DNA of 64,000 nucleotides from assembly GCA_031553225.1 (NCBI GenBank), contig JAVBLU010000013.1:62001-126000 (forward strand). Reading direction: 5' to 3'. The notes beneath the pieces are model-generated. The model searched no databases. It was not told where the DNA came from and was given only the letters and a program-made list of their open reading frames with translations. Of this stretch, positions 9,307-17,686 are shown in pieces. A program made the translations under genes and the position numbers. Numbering within the stretch: position 1 is the stretch's first letter; each line of letters starts with the position of its first letter. Origin of the DNA: JAVBLU01 sp031553225 (GTDB lineage: Bacteria > Bacillota > Clostridia > Christensenellales > UBA1750).

Positions 9307-10596
9307 TTACGCGCCGCACAGCGCGCGCAGGAATGCGCCTCCGTTTACCTCCACGCACCGAACCGGGCAGGGCGCCCGGCTGGCGAAATCCGCTAGGGAC
9401 ACGCCGTCCAGAAAGACGTCGCCGCCCTCGCGCAGCATGCTGCGCGGGAGCAGCACCTCATCGGCCTGCACGCCGGAGAGCGCCGCGAGTGCGTCCGCTC
9501 CGCACACAAGGCCGGCCACACTGACGCTGCGGCCGAGCAGCCGGTTGGGCGCGGCGATCACCTGCACCTCCACCCCGGGAAAAGCCGCCTGCGCCGCTAG
9601 CGTGCGCAGAAAAGGCGCTGCCGACTCCCCCGTGAGCACGGCCACGCGGCGCGGGACAACGGGCGGGGCATCTGCAAGCTCGTCCAGAAACTCCTGCTGA
9701 AACAGACGGAGCATGCCCACGCCGTTCTCAATCTGCGGAAAGTCCTCGTACGCCTCAAACGGCGGCAGAGGCACATCCGCGCGCAGCATCAGCTCGTCCG
9801 CGGGGAATACGAAGCGCGTGCCGTTTGCGCTCAGGCACTCGCGCTGCCAGGCTTCGCACCGGGCGATGAGCGAGCGCGCTTCCTCGCGGGTAAATGCGCG
9901 CAAAGGCGTAAGTTTGCAGCGGTGCTCCGTGAGGCCTACGGGCACGAGCGCGAGCGACGCCACCTGCGGCCAAAGCGCCGACAGGTCGCGCAGGGTGCGC
10001 GCGAGCGTCTCGCCGTCGTTGATAGCCGGGCAGAGCACCACCTGCGTATGCACGGTGATGCCCGCCTCCGACAGAGCGCGCAGGTCCGCCAGGATAGGCC
10101 GCGGCGATGCGCAGCCGAGCAGCCGGGCGCGCACGTCCTCATCGGTGGCATGCACGGAGACGTACAGAGGGCCAATTTTATCGCGCAGGATGCGCTGCAG
10201 CTCCGCATCCGACACGTTCGTGAGGGTGACGTAACCGCCCATCAGCACCGACAGCCGCCAGTCGTCGTCCTTCACCTGCAGCGAGGGGCGCATGCCTGCG
10301 GGCAGCTGGTCCACAAAGCAGAACACGCAGTTGTTGCAGCAGGTGATCGTCTCGCCGAGCAGGTCGTCGCTAAAGCTGAGGCCCAGCGGGTCGTGCGCGC
10401 CTTTGCGGGCGCGCAGGCTGATCCTCTGCGCGCCGCGCATCAGCGTGAGCACGGGGTTTCGGCGGTCGGCCAGGCGCTGATAGTCGAACAGGTCGAGCAC
10501 GCTCTCGCCGTCTATCGCGATCAGCTCGTCGCCGGAGAACACTCGGCCGTCAAGGGGCGAACCGGGCGCGACGTCCGAAACGATATGCGCGCTCAT
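9307..10596 (-). CDS. DUF512 family radical-SAM-like protein with N-terminal PDZ-like region
   Basis: 429 residues. The first 60 residues look PDZ-like (APGSPLDGRVFSGDELIAID), followed near residue 87 by CCNNCVFCF, a CxxxCxxC-type cysteine cluster as in radical SAM proteins, and a TIM-barrel-like region with NVSDAELQRIL and HATDEDVRARLLG. The C-terminal half fits DUF512. The biochemical function of the family is not established. The ATG at 10596 overlaps the trmD stop by four bases (ATGA), indicating translational coupling, and excludes the longer frame to 10740 that runs through trmD. In Clostridia this gene is commonly found beside der. Confidence 0.88.
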   Translation of the reverse strand: MSAHIVSDVAPGSPLDGRVFSGDELIAIDGESVLDLFDYQRLADRRNPVLTLMRGAQRISLRARKGAHDPLGLSFSDDLLGETITCCNNCVFCFVDQLPAGMRPSLQVKDDDWRLSVLMGGYVTLTNVSDAELQRILRDKIGPLYVSVHATDEDVRARLLGCASPRPILADLRALSEAGITVHTQVVLCPAINDGETLARTLRDLSALWPQVASLALVPVGLTEHRCKLTPLRAFTREEARSLIARCEAWQRECLSANGTRFVFPADELMLRADVPLPPFEAYEDFPQIENGVGMLRLFQQEFLDELADAPPVVPRRVAVLTGESAAPFLRTLAAQAAFPGVEVQVIAAPNRLLGRSVSVAGLVCGADALAALSGVQADEVLLPRSMLREGGDVFLDGVSLADFASRAPCPVRCVEVNGGAFLRALCGA

Positions 10597-11345
10597 TGGG
10601 CCGTCCTTCTGCGCCTCTTTGGGGGCGCGGGGTATTGCTCCGGCCACAGGAAGGTGCGGTCGGCGTCCGTCAGCTCCGCGGTTGCCAGCAGGTCCGGGCG
10701 TACGCGCCGCGTCAGCGCAAGCGACTGCTCGCGCCGCCATTTGGCGATGAGGGCATGGTGCCCGTTTTGCAGCACTTCCGGCACAGCCATACCCTCGTAC
10801 TCGGCCGGACGGGTGTACTGCGGGTACTCAAGCAGCCCGCCCTCGTGCGATTCCTCGCCGGCCGATTCATCGCTGCCCAGCACGCCGGGGATGTGGCGGG
10901 CCACGCAGTCGATGAGCGTCATGGCCGGAAGCTCCCCGCCCGTAAGCACATAGTCGCCAACGGACAGTTCTTCAAACGCGCAAAGCGATAGCACCCGCTC
11001 GTCCACGCCCTCGTAGTGGCCGCACAAAAGCAGCAAGCAGCTCCCCGCCGCGAGATCCCTCGCGCGCTTCTGCGTAAGCACGGGCCCGCGGGGCGAGAGA
11101 TAGATGCGCCGCGCGCCCGGCGGAGCGAGCGCGGCCACGGCGTCGCAGATGGGCTGGCAGGTCATCACAAGCCCTGCGCCGCCACCGAAGGGATAGTCGT
11201 CGCACCGCCTGTGCTTGTCCTTCGTATAGGCGCGGATGTCATGCGCCCGCACAGCAATCAGCCCGGCTTGCTGTGCACGGCCGATGACGGAATGGGAGAG
11301 CGCCTCAAACATGGCCGGAAAGAGCGTGAGGACGTCAATCGTCAA
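10593..11345 (-). CDS. trmD: tRNA (guanine-37-N1)-methyltransferase TrmD
   Basis: 250 residues. A SPOUT methyltransferase that makes m1G37 in tRNAs reading CNN codons, preventing frameshifts. Visible motifs are IDVLTLFPAMF at the N-terminus, DDYPFGGGAGLVM, LLLCGHYEGVDERV and SVGDYVLTGGE, the last two forming the knotted SAM site. The start is a TTG at 11345 with GGTGG six bases upstream, and it overlaps the end of rimM by 11 bases. Confidence 0.97.
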   Translation of the reverse strand: MTIDVLTLFPAMFEALSHSVIGRAQQAGLIAVRAHDIRAYTKDKHRRCDDYPFGGGAGLVMTCQPICDAVAALAPPGARRIYLSPRGPVLTQKRARDLAAGSCLLLLCGHYEGVDERVLSLCAFEELSVGDYVLTGGELPAMTLIDCVARHIPGVLGSDESAGEESHEGGLLEYPQYTRPAEYEGMAVPEVLQNGHHALIAKWRREQSLALTRRVRPDLLATAELTDADRTFLWPEQYPAPPKRRRRTAQ

Positions 11346-11850
11346 ATACGGCCACCTCGTGCAGGCGTGCGGCGTTTAGGTCCACGCGGCGGGCGGCCGT
11401 GTCCACGCTCAGCAACACGCTTCGCAGCGCGGGAAAGCAGAAGGGGCGCTCGCCCGCCACGAACCATACGTCGTTGCCGCCCGCCTGCGCAACGTCGGCA
11501 ATACGGCCGAGCAGCGTCCCATCCGCACGGACCTCGCAGCCGATCAGGTCGCAGATGTAATACGCCCCCTCGTCCAGGGGCGGCAGGTCCTCGCGCGCGG
11601 CATACAACAGCTTGCCGCGCAGAAGCTCGGCGTCGGTGCGCGACGTAACGCCCAAAAAAGCAAGCACGGCCATGCCGTCCTGCACGCGGCAGGCGGCGAT
11701 GCGGCGCGGCTCATCCTCCTCGCCCACGAACACGTGCGCAAGGCCTAAAAAACGCTCGGGCGAAGTTTCGGCGCGCACCTTCACTTCGCCCTGTATTCCC
11801 TGAGCCTTTACAATGGCGCCCACGACCAGGGCGTCGCTGGGGCGGGTCAT
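11335..11850 (-). CDS. rimM: Ribosome maturation factor RimM
   Basis: 171 residues, usual for the family. It binds S19 and helps mature the 30S head. The N-terminal RimM domain (VVGAIVKAQGIQGEVKV) and the PRC-barrel domain (DLIGCEVRADGTLLGRIADV) are clear. It starts four bases inside the end of khpA (ATGA overlap) and overlaps trmD, the standard order rpsP-khpA-rimM-trmD. Confidence 0.96.
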   Translation of the reverse strand: MTRPSDALVVGAIVKAQGIQGEVKVRAETSPERFLGLAHVFVGEEDEPRRIAACRVQDGMAVLAFLGVTSRTDAELLRGKLLYAAREDLPPLDEGAYYICDLIGCEVRADGTLLGRIADVAQAGGNDVWFVAGERPFCFPALRSVLLSVDTAARRVDLNAARLHEVAVFDD

Positions 11851-12077
11851 TCCACGATGTCCACGAGCACGGTGCGGTCGTGGCGAGCAGCGGCGGACTT
11901 GACCACCGTGCGCAGCGCCTTGGCGATGCGCCCCTGTTTGCCAATCACCTTGCCCATGTCGGATACGGCCACCTTCAGCTCCACCACAAGCGCGCCGTCC
12001 TCATCGAAGGAGCGCGTGGCGATCTCCTCGGGCTTATCCACCAGCGAACCGGCGATGTACTTAACAAGCTCTTCCAC
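11847..12077 (-). CDS. khpA: KH-domain RNA-binding protein KhpA
   Basis: 76 residues with a single KH domain; the GxxG-type loop is seen as VIGKQGRIAKALR. KhpA (YlqC) forms a complex with KhpB/Jag that binds RNA and influences cell elongation in Firmicutes. The start codon is GTG. It sits 27 bases after rpsP and overlaps rimM. Confidence 0.95.
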   Translation of the reverse strand: MEELVKYIAGSLVDKPEEIATRSFDEDGALVVELKVAVSDMGKVIGKQGRIAKALRTVVKSAAARHDRTVLVDIVE

Positions 12078-12104
12078 GTTCTATCGCCTCCAATGGACGA
12101 ATGG

Positions 12105-12350
12105 TTATTGAATCGCGCCGGACTTGCGCAGAAGAGAACGCACGGTGTCCGAGGGCGTGGCGCCGTTCTTGATCCACTGGGCGGCTTTCTCGTTGTCCAC
12201 ATGCAGCTCGGAAGGATCGGTGACGGGGTTATACCAGCCGATCTCCTCGACCACGGCGCCGTCGCGCGGGAAGCTGGACTCGGCGACAACGATGCGGTAT
12301 ACCGGCTTCTTCTTCATGCCGATCCTCTTGAGGCGAATGCGAAGTGACAT
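12105..12350 (-). CDS. rpsP: 30S ribosomal protein S16
   Basis: 81 residues. The N-terminus SLRIRLKRIGMKKKPVYRIV and the WYNP element are diagnostic. It lies 61 bases after ffh in the normal ffh-rpsP order. Confidence 0.98.
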   Translation of the reverse strand: MSLRIRLKRIGMKKKPVYRIVVAESSFPRDGAVVEEIGWYNPVTDPSELHVDNEKAAQWIKNGATPSDTVRSLLRKSGAIQ

Positions 12351-12411
12351 AGGGGTCCCTCCAAATGTTTGATATCTCCAGCGCCTTTCGCGCGCGGATT
12401 CGCGTGTTTCG

Positions 12412-13734
12412 CTAAAATGGCAGGCGTGCGCCCCGGCGGCCGCCCTTGCCCATCATCTGCTTCATCATTTGACGAGCCTGCTCGTACTGCTTTACAAGCT
12501 GGTTCACCGCCTGCACGGTCGTGCCGCTGCCCGCGGCGATGCGGCGGCGGCGGGAGGCGTTCAGGACATCGGGGTTTTTGCGCTCGGCGGGCGTCATCGA
12601 GCGGATGATAGCCTCCGTGCGCCCAAGCTGCTTTTCGTCGATCTGGGCGTTTTGCAGCTTCGCGCCGCCGGGCAGCATCTTGAGCAGCTCCTGCAGGCCG
12701 CCCATCTTGCGCATCTGCTGAAACTGGTCCAGGAAGTCCTCCAGCGTGAACTCCGAGGCGCGCATCTTGCGCTGCAGTTCCTCGGCCTTTTTCTCGTCCA
12801 CGTTCTCCTGCGCTTTTTCAATGAGCGTGAGCACATCGCCCATGCCCAGAATGCGCGAGGCCATGCGGTCGGGATGGAACGGCTCGATATCGGTGAGCTT
12901 CTCGCCAATGCCGGCAAACTTGATGGGCTTGCCGGTGACGGCGCGCAGCGAGAGCGCCGCGCCGCCGCGGGCGTCCGAGTCGAGCTTGGTCATGATGACC
13001 CCGTCGATGCCCGGCTTCTTGGCGAAGGCCTCGGCCACGTTCACGGCGTCCTGACCGGTCATCGCATCCACCACAAGCAGTATCTCCTGCGGGGCGACGG
13101 CCTTTTTGATCTGCTCGATCTCATCCATGAGCGCTTCGTCGACGTGCAGGCGTCCGGCCGTGTCGATGATGGCCACGTCGCACCCGAACCTGCGCGCGTG
13201 CTCGATGCCCTCTTTGGCGATGTCCACAGGCTTTGCGCGATTCCCCATATCGAATACGGGCACGTCCAGATGGCCGCCCACGATCTTCAGCTGGTCGATG
13301 GCGGCGGGACGGTACACGTCGCAGGCGATGAGCAGCGGTTTTTTGCCCTGCGTCTTCTTCAGGTGCCCGGCCAGCTTACCGGCCATGGTGGTTTTGCCTG
13401 CGCCCTGCAGTCCAACCAGCATATACACCGTAGGCGTGCGGGGCGACCAGGTGAGGCGCTGGTTCGCCGTGCCCATCAGGGCCACAAGCTCCTCATGCAC
13501 GAGCTTAACAACCATCTGGCCGGGGGTTAGGGAATTCATCACCTCGGCGCCCACGGCGCGGTCGGCAACCTTTTGGGCAAAATCCTTGGCAATCTGGTAG
13601 TTGACGTCCGCCTCCAGAAGCGCCATGCGCACCTCGCGCATCGCCTCGCGTACATCCTTCTCGGTCAGCTTGCCGCGCCCGGTCAGCTTCTTAAACGTCG
13701 CTTGCAGCTTTTCCGCCAAGCCTTCAAAGGCCAC
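12412..13734 (-). CDS. ffh: Signal recognition particle protein Ffh
   Basis: 440 residues. N domain (1-90), GTPase G domain with GLQGAGKTTMAGKLA (G1), DTAGRLHVDE (G3) and TKLDSDARGGAA (G4), and a Met-rich M domain (about 300-440) that binds SRP RNA and signal sequences. The start is GTG. It lies two bases after ylxM. The SRP RNA gene itself was not found in the window. Confidence 0.98.
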   Translation of the reverse strand: MAFEGLAEKLQATFKKLTGRGKLTEKDVREAMREVRMALLEADVNYQIAKDFAQKVADRAVGAEVMNSLTPGQMVVKLVHEELVALMGTANQRLTWSPRTPTVYMLVGLQGAGKTTMAGKLAGHLKKTQGKKPLLIACDVYRPAAIDQLKIVGGHLDVPVFDMGNRAKPVDIAKEGIEHARRFGCDVAIIDTAGRLHVDEALMDEIEQIKKAVAPQEILLVVDAMTGQDAVNVAEAFAKKPGIDGVIMTKLDSDARGGAALSLRAVTGKPIKFAGIGEKLTDIEPFHPDRMASRILGMGDVLTLIEKAQENVDEKKAEELQRKMRASEFTLEDFLDQFQQMRKMGGLQELLKMLPGGAKLQNAQIDEKQLGRTEAIIRSMTPAERKNPDVLNASRRRRIAAGSGTTVQAVNQLVKQYEQARQMMKQMMGKGGRRGARLPF

Positions 13735-13736
13735 GG

Positions 13737-14063
13737 CTACTCCCCCTCGCCAAGTAGATCGGTCAGGATGCGTTCCGCTGCGCGCACGTCGCCCGCGCGG
13801 ATGGCCTCTTGGGCCTGCCGGATGCGCTGGTTGCGCTGCAGCTCACGCTCCATCGCGCCCAGCTGCGCCTCCAGGGACAACAGCTTGTCCTCGCCGCGCC
13901 GGTAGGTATGATGCACGGCCTGGCGCGAGGTTCCCTGTTCCTGAGCGATTTCCGAGAGCGTCAGATCCTCGTCGCACACGGCACGCAATACGTCGCGCTG
14001 GGCATTGGTGAGGCCCGCGCCGTACAGGTCGAGCAGGAGCGAGAGGCGGACGCGCTTCTCCAT
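13737..14063 (-). CDS. ylxM: YlxM-type helix-turn-helix protein (UPF0122)
   Basis: 108 residues. The N-terminal half contains a sigma-70 region 4-like helix-turn-helix (LTLSEIAQEQGTSRQAVHHT); the rest is a charged helical tail. YlxM is linked to SRP function and is nearly always cotranscribed with ffh. It is the first gene of the long minus-strand operon and is divergent from dgoD; the intergenic region holds two similar palindromes. Confidence 0.93.
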   Translation of the reverse strand: MEKRVRLSLLLDLYGAGLTNAQRDVLRAVCDEDLTLSEIAQEQGTSRQAVHHTYRRGEDKLLSLEAQLGAMERELQRNQRIRQAQEAIRAGDVRAAERILTDLLGEGE

Positions 14064-14074
14064 GAACCCTCCGC

Positions 14075-14096
14075 TGTCAAACGGTTCCGGTTGACA
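14075..14096. promoter_or_regulatory. 22-bp palindromic element, copy 1 (TGTCAA-N10-TTGACA)
   Basis: TGTCAA at 14075-14080 and TTGACA at 14091-14096. It matches copy 2 at 17 of 22 positions and falls just downstream of the predicted ylxM transcription start (about 14097), a usual repressor position. It has no -10 box at the right distance on the plus strand, so it does not look like a promoter itself. Confidence 0.5.
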
Positions 14097-14103
14097 CCCG
14101 CTT

Positions 14104-14170
14104 ATTATAACACGGCTTCATCGTCTGTCAACCCATTTTGGTTGACAATTATTGCACGCGAGGGTATCAT
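14104..14170. promoter_or_regulatory. Divergent promoters of ylxM-ffh (minus) and dgoD (plus) sharing palindrome copy 2
   Basis: Plus strand: TTGACA (14142-14147), 17-bp spacer, TATCAT (14165-14170), 23 bases before the dgoD ATG. Minus strand: TTGACA (14131-14126), 16-bp spacer, TATAAT (14109-14104), about 40 bases before ylxM. The two -35 boxes are the arms of a perfect 8-bp inverted repeat, TGTCAACC-N6-GGTTGACA (14126-14147), so the polymerases should exclude each other. Confidence 0.75.
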
Positions 14171-14192
14171 ACGCGATAGGGAGGGGAATCGG

Positions 14193-15338
14193 ATGAAAAT
14201 CGCTTCGCTGGAACTGTTTAAGGTGCCCCCGCGCTGGCTGTTTTTAAAGATAACCACGGACGACGGGCTGTGCGGCTGGGGCGAGCCGATCGTTGAGGGC
14301 CGCGCGGACACGACACTGGCCTGCGTGCAGGAGATGGAGAGCTACCTAATCGGCCGGGACCCCTGCCAGATTGAAGACTTGTGGCAGACAATCTATCGCG
14401 CGGGGTTTTACCGCGGCGGGCCGGTGCTCACAAGCGCCCTGTCGGGCATCGAGCAGGCGCTGTGGGACATCAAGGGGAAAAAGTACGGCCTGCCGGCCTA
14501 CGCCTTCCTGGGCGGCAGCGTGCGCGAGCGCGTGCAGGTGTACTCCGGCCTGGGCGGCAGCACGCCGCAGGAGTGCGCGCAGCTTGCCCGCGCGCGCTAC
14601 GACATCGGCTACCGCGCCGTGAAGATGGGCACGTACGGCCAGGCCAAGTGGATCGACTCCATGAAGCTCATCGACGAGGTCGTCGAAAGCGTTGCCGCCG
14701 TGCGGGAAGCCATGGGGAACGACATGGACATCGCCATCGACTTTCACGGCCGGGTGCACAAGAGCATGGCGCGCATGCTCATCCATGAGCTGGAGCCCTA
14801 CCGTCTGATGTTCATTGAGGAGCCGGTACTGACGGACAACGAAGAGTGCTTTGCGGAGCTGCGGCAGCACACGTCCACGCCCATCGCAACGGGCGAGCGC
14901 AATTACACGCGCTGGGGCTTCAAGCGCATGCTGCAGGAGGGCGGGGTTGACATCATCCAGCCCGACCTCTCTCACGCGGGCGGCATTTGGGAGTGCCGTA
15001 AAATTGCCGCCATGGCCGAGTGCTACGACGTGGCCGTCGCGCCGCATTGCCCGCTGGGCCCAATCGCGCTGGCCGCCTGCCTTCAGCTGGACTTCTGCAC
15101 GCCAAACGCTTTCATACAGGAACAGGCCATGGGCGTGCACGACACGATGGCGCCGCATTTTGCGTACTTGAAAAACCCGGACGTGTTCGCCTTTCAGGAC
15201 GGATGCGTGCCGCGCCTAAGCGCGCCGGGCCTGGGCATCGAGATCGACGAGGCGGTTGTGCGCGAACAGGCGAAGATCGGCCACACCTGGAAAAACCCCG
15301 TATGGCGCGACAGCGACGGGTGCGTGTGCGAGTGGTAA
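14193..15338 (+). CDS. dgoD: D-galactonate dehydratase (enolase superfamily)
   Basis: 381 residues, one less than E. coli DgoD. It removes water from D-galactonate to give 2-keto-3-deoxygalactonate. Key residues fall at the same numbers as in the E. coli enzyme: D183 and H185 in DFHGRV, E209 in FIEEPV, E235 in ATGER and H285 in APHCPLGP; the RAGFYRGGP loop is also conserved. The ATG at 14193 follows GGGAGGGG; the frame extends back to 13809 only through ylxM. Transcribed alone, with its own promoter and terminator. No KDGal kinase or aldolase gene is nearby; substrate preference for a related acid sugar cannot be excluded. Confidence 0.92.
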   Translation: MKIASLELFKVPPRWLFLKITTDDGLCGWGEPIVEGRADTTLACVQEMESYLIGRDPCQIEDLWQTIYRAGFYRGGPVLTSALSGIEQALWDIKGKKYGLPAYAFLGGSVRERVQVYSGLGGSTPQECAQLARARYDIGYRAVKMGTYGQAKWIDSMKLIDEVVESVAAVREAMGNDMDIAIDFHGRVHKSMARMLIHELEPYRLMFIEEPVLTDNEECFAELRQHTSTPIATGERNYTRWGFKRMLQEGGVDIIQPDLSHAGGIWECRKIAAMAECYDVAVAPHCPLGPIALAACLQLDFCTPNAFIQEQAMGVHDTMAPHFAYLKNPDVFAFQDGCVPRLSAPGLGIEIDEAVVREQAKIGHTWKNPVWRDSDGCVCEW

Positions 15339-15430
15339 AGCGGGCAGGGCGCGGCCCGCGGCGGCTTCCTTCACGAGTACGAAGCCCACGGAAGGAGCGA
15401 CCTTGCAGGGTTTCCACGAGTTATACAAGC

Positions 15431-15458
15431 AAAGCGCCGGACGCAGGTCCGGCGCTTT
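15431..15458. terminator. Bidirectional terminator between dgoD and the UROD-like gene
   Basis: Perfect 12-bp stem (15431-15442 with 15447-15458) and a four-base loop, followed by GTTTATT on the plus strand. The convergent minus-strand gene ends at 15461, so the hairpin probably serves both. Confidence 0.85.
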
Positions 15459-15460
15459 GT

Positions 15461-16573
15461 TTATTCGTAGTAGGCGGCCGCGGCGGCATACATCGCCACG
15501 ATGTTTTCCGGCGGAATGTCCGGCTGAATGTTGTGGGCGGGGGCGAAAACGAAGCCGCCGCCTTCTGCCATGGCGTCCAGCAGCGCGGCTACGGAGTCGA
15601 ACACGTCGCGCCGGGAGCCTGTACGCAACACATGCTGCGTGTCCATGCCGCCCCAGAAAGTGAGGCGGTCGCCGAAGGCGCTCTTCAGCTTCTGCGGCTC
15701 CATATCGCGCGCGCCGGGCTGCATGGGGTTTAGGATATCCACCCCTGCGTCGATCAGTGCGGGAATGAGGGGGAACACGCCCCCGCATGTGTGGTGAAAG
15801 AAGGCCGCGCCGGTATAGCTCTTCGTGTACGCGATGCGGTCCTTCATGTAGGGGGCAACCAGACGGGCGAACATGTCCGGCGAGAGGAACGGGCCGTTCT
15901 GCGTGCCAAAGTCGTCCCCGCTCGTGGTCGCGTGGATGTAACGGCCCAGCGCGCCGTAATACCGCTCGATCACCTTGCGCTGGTAAGCGTAGAAAATATC
16001 GAAGAACCGGCGTACGAACGGCTCGTCCAGGGCCATCCTCAGCAGGAACTCGTCAAAGCCGCACATCCAGCAGCCCATCTCCATAACCCCGAACACCGGG
16101 TGCCCGGCCACCACCACACGGTCGGTTTCCTCATACAGGTACCTGGCGCGGGCCGCCAGTTCGTCTATTTCTCTCTGTGGTATATCCTCAGCACGCGGCC
16201 AGGGATAGCGGTCCAGATCGGCAATATCCGCGCCTCTCAGCGGCGGCGTTTTGATGTCCCAGTACATGCCCGTGTACACGCGGTGCACGCCCCAGGCGTC
16301 CACGCGCTCGGTATCGGACAGCGTGCGTTGAAGGATGGAAGGCGGCTCAAGTACATCCCCCACCGCGCGGAAATCCACGTCGAATAAGCGCAGCACACGC
16401 TCGTCCAGGCGCTGAAGCGGCTGCAGCGGGCGCTTGGCGTACTGCAGCTGCGCCAGCAGCGCCTCCGCGGCAGAGGGCTCCACCGAGGTGAGCGCCGTTC
16501 CGGCCAGATCAAAGGGCGCGCGGTCCACGCTAGCATGCGCAAGGGTGGCCCCGAAGCGCTTTCTGGGCGTCAT
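15461..16573 (-). CDS. Uroporphyrinogen decarboxylase-like protein (MtaA/CmuA-type methyltransferase fold)
   Basis: 370 residues of URO-D fold. It lacks the MRQAGR substrate motif of true HemE but has HHTCGG near residue 250, the His-x-Cys zinc pair of corrinoid-linked methyltransferases such as MtaA. The distal zinc Cys is not evident: after GGMD the stretch reads TQHVL. No corrinoid protein or heme gene is nearby. It is the last gene of a minus operon (D-lyxose-isomerase-like, MtlD-like, PfkB, this gene), three bases after PfkB, so a role in sugar-derivative metabolism is inferred but unproven. Confidence 0.8.
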   Translation of the reverse strand: MTPRKRFGATLAHASVDRAPFDLAGTALTSVEPSAAEALLAQLQYAKRPLQPLQRLDERVLRLFDVDFRAVGDVLEPPSILQRTLSDTERVDAWGVHRVYTGMYWDIKTPPLRGADIADLDRYPWPRAEDIPQREIDELAARARYLYEETDRVVVAGHPVFGVMEMGCWMCGFDEFLLRMALDEPFVRRFFDIFYAYQRKVIERYYGALGRYIHATTSGDDFGTQNGPFLSPDMFARLVAPYMKDRIAYTKSYTGAAFFHHTCGGVFPLIPALIDAGVDILNPMQPGARDMEPQKLKSAFGDRLTFWGGMDTQHVLRTGSRRDVFDSVAALLDAMAEGGGFVFAPAHNIQPDIPPENIVAMYAAAAAYYE

Positions 16574-16576
16574 GCT

Positions 16577-17683
16577 TTAGCCCTCCATGGGCATCGTGGC
16601 CCAGCCGGGAATGCGGCGAAGCGTGTCCTCCAAAGAATCTATGCCGCCCACGGATGCGGGTACGGCCACGTTGAGCGCGCCCGAGGCGCAGGCGAGGGCC
16701 GCGGTCTGCTCAAGGGAAAGCCCGCGCAGAAGCCCCGTGAGAAAGCCGGCGATGCACGCATCCCCCGCGCCGGAGGTGGAGGCCACGCGCTCGGCTACGA
16801 AGCAAGGCGCGCGAAAGGTGCGTCCCGCCCAGGCGGATATGTCCCGCGGTGCGGCGCGGCCGGCGCGCGATAAGCGCTCGGCTCCGGCCGTGCGCACGAG
16901 CACGCCGCGGGTGCCCATCTTCACTACGGCGATAGCCACGCCCAGACGCAGCGTCTCGTCGGCCAGGGCAAGGGCCTCCCGCTCGGACATGGCCATCACG
17001 CCGCCCGGTTGCGCCAGCAGCGCCGCATAGCGCGCCGGATCCGTCATATACTGCAGCTCCTCTAGGCTGGGCAGGAACACATCCACATACGGAAGCGAGC
17101 GGGCGACGATCCTGCGCCAGTCCGCCCGGCCGGCGTCGGAGGTTGGGTCGGGAAGCGCCATGTCCAGAGAGACCGTGGCCCCGGTATGGCGGGCGGTACG
17201 CATCATCAGCTCCAGCTCCGCCCCGTCCTGCTCGTACATAGAGCGCATAAGCGGCGGGTAGCCGAAGTGGAACAGGCGGGAAGCCGCCACCGTATCCCAG
17301 CGCACGTCTGCCGTACGGAAGGTGTTGTTGCAGCCGGGGTGGTGCAGGAATATGCGGTCGGTCTTGGGCGGAGCGACCACAATGGTGTAGCTCGTAGCGC
17401 CGTCGACCTCCACCAGGCCGCCCGAGGCGCCGTAGCGGCCGAAGAAATCGCGTACGCCCTGGCCGAACAGATCGCGGCCGATCTTGCCCATCAGGCAGGC
17501 GTCCACGCCCAGCATGAGCATGGACAGGCCGGTGTTGGAGACCACTCCGCCCGTAGCCACGCCCGCCTCGTGCATATCGATCAGGCGTCCGGGCACAAAA
17601 ATTTCCTCCAGCGGAACGTATTCCGGCCGGAAGTACGGCGTTATGTCCAGCGTTACATGGCCAGCCACAACCGCTTCAGGCAT
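16577..17683 (-). CDS. PfkB-family carbohydrate kinase
   Basis: 368 residues. The ribokinase-type fold is shown by GGVVSNTGLSMLMLG near residue 45 (sugar site), GKIGRDLFGQ, and the C-terminal STSGAGDACIAGF, which holds the catalytic Asp and anion hole. The N-terminus is about 30 residues longer than in simple ribokinases. The substrate cannot be read from the sequence; in this operon it sits between a polyol-phosphate dehydrogenase-like gene (gap 3 bases) and a UROD-like gene (gap 3), so a ketose or an onward phosphorylated sugar is likely. Confidence 0.88.
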   Translation of the reverse strand: MPEAVVAGHVTLDITPYFRPEYVPLEEIFVPGRLIDMHEAGVATGGVVSNTGLSMLMLGVDACLMGKIGRDLFGQGVRDFFGRYGASGGLVEVDGATSYTIVVAPPKTDRIFLHHPGCNNTFRTADVRWDTVAASRLFHFGYPPLMRSMYEQDGAELELMMRTARHTGATVSLDMALPDPTSDAGRADWRRIVARSLPYVDVFLPSLEELQYMTDPARYAALLAQPGGVMAMSEREALALADETLRLGVAIAVVKMGTRGVLVRTAGAERLSRAGRAAPRDISAWAGRTFRAPCFVAERVASTSGAGDACIAGFLTGLLRGLSLEQTAALACASGALNVAVPASVGGIDSLEDTLRRIPGWATMPMEG

Positions 17684-17686
17684 GCG

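Noticed and set aside
15461..16573. HemE (heme biosynthesis) for the UROD-fold gene
   Set aside because: The MRQAGR substrate motif is missing and no heme gene is nearby; the His-x-Cys pattern fits methyltransferase relatives.
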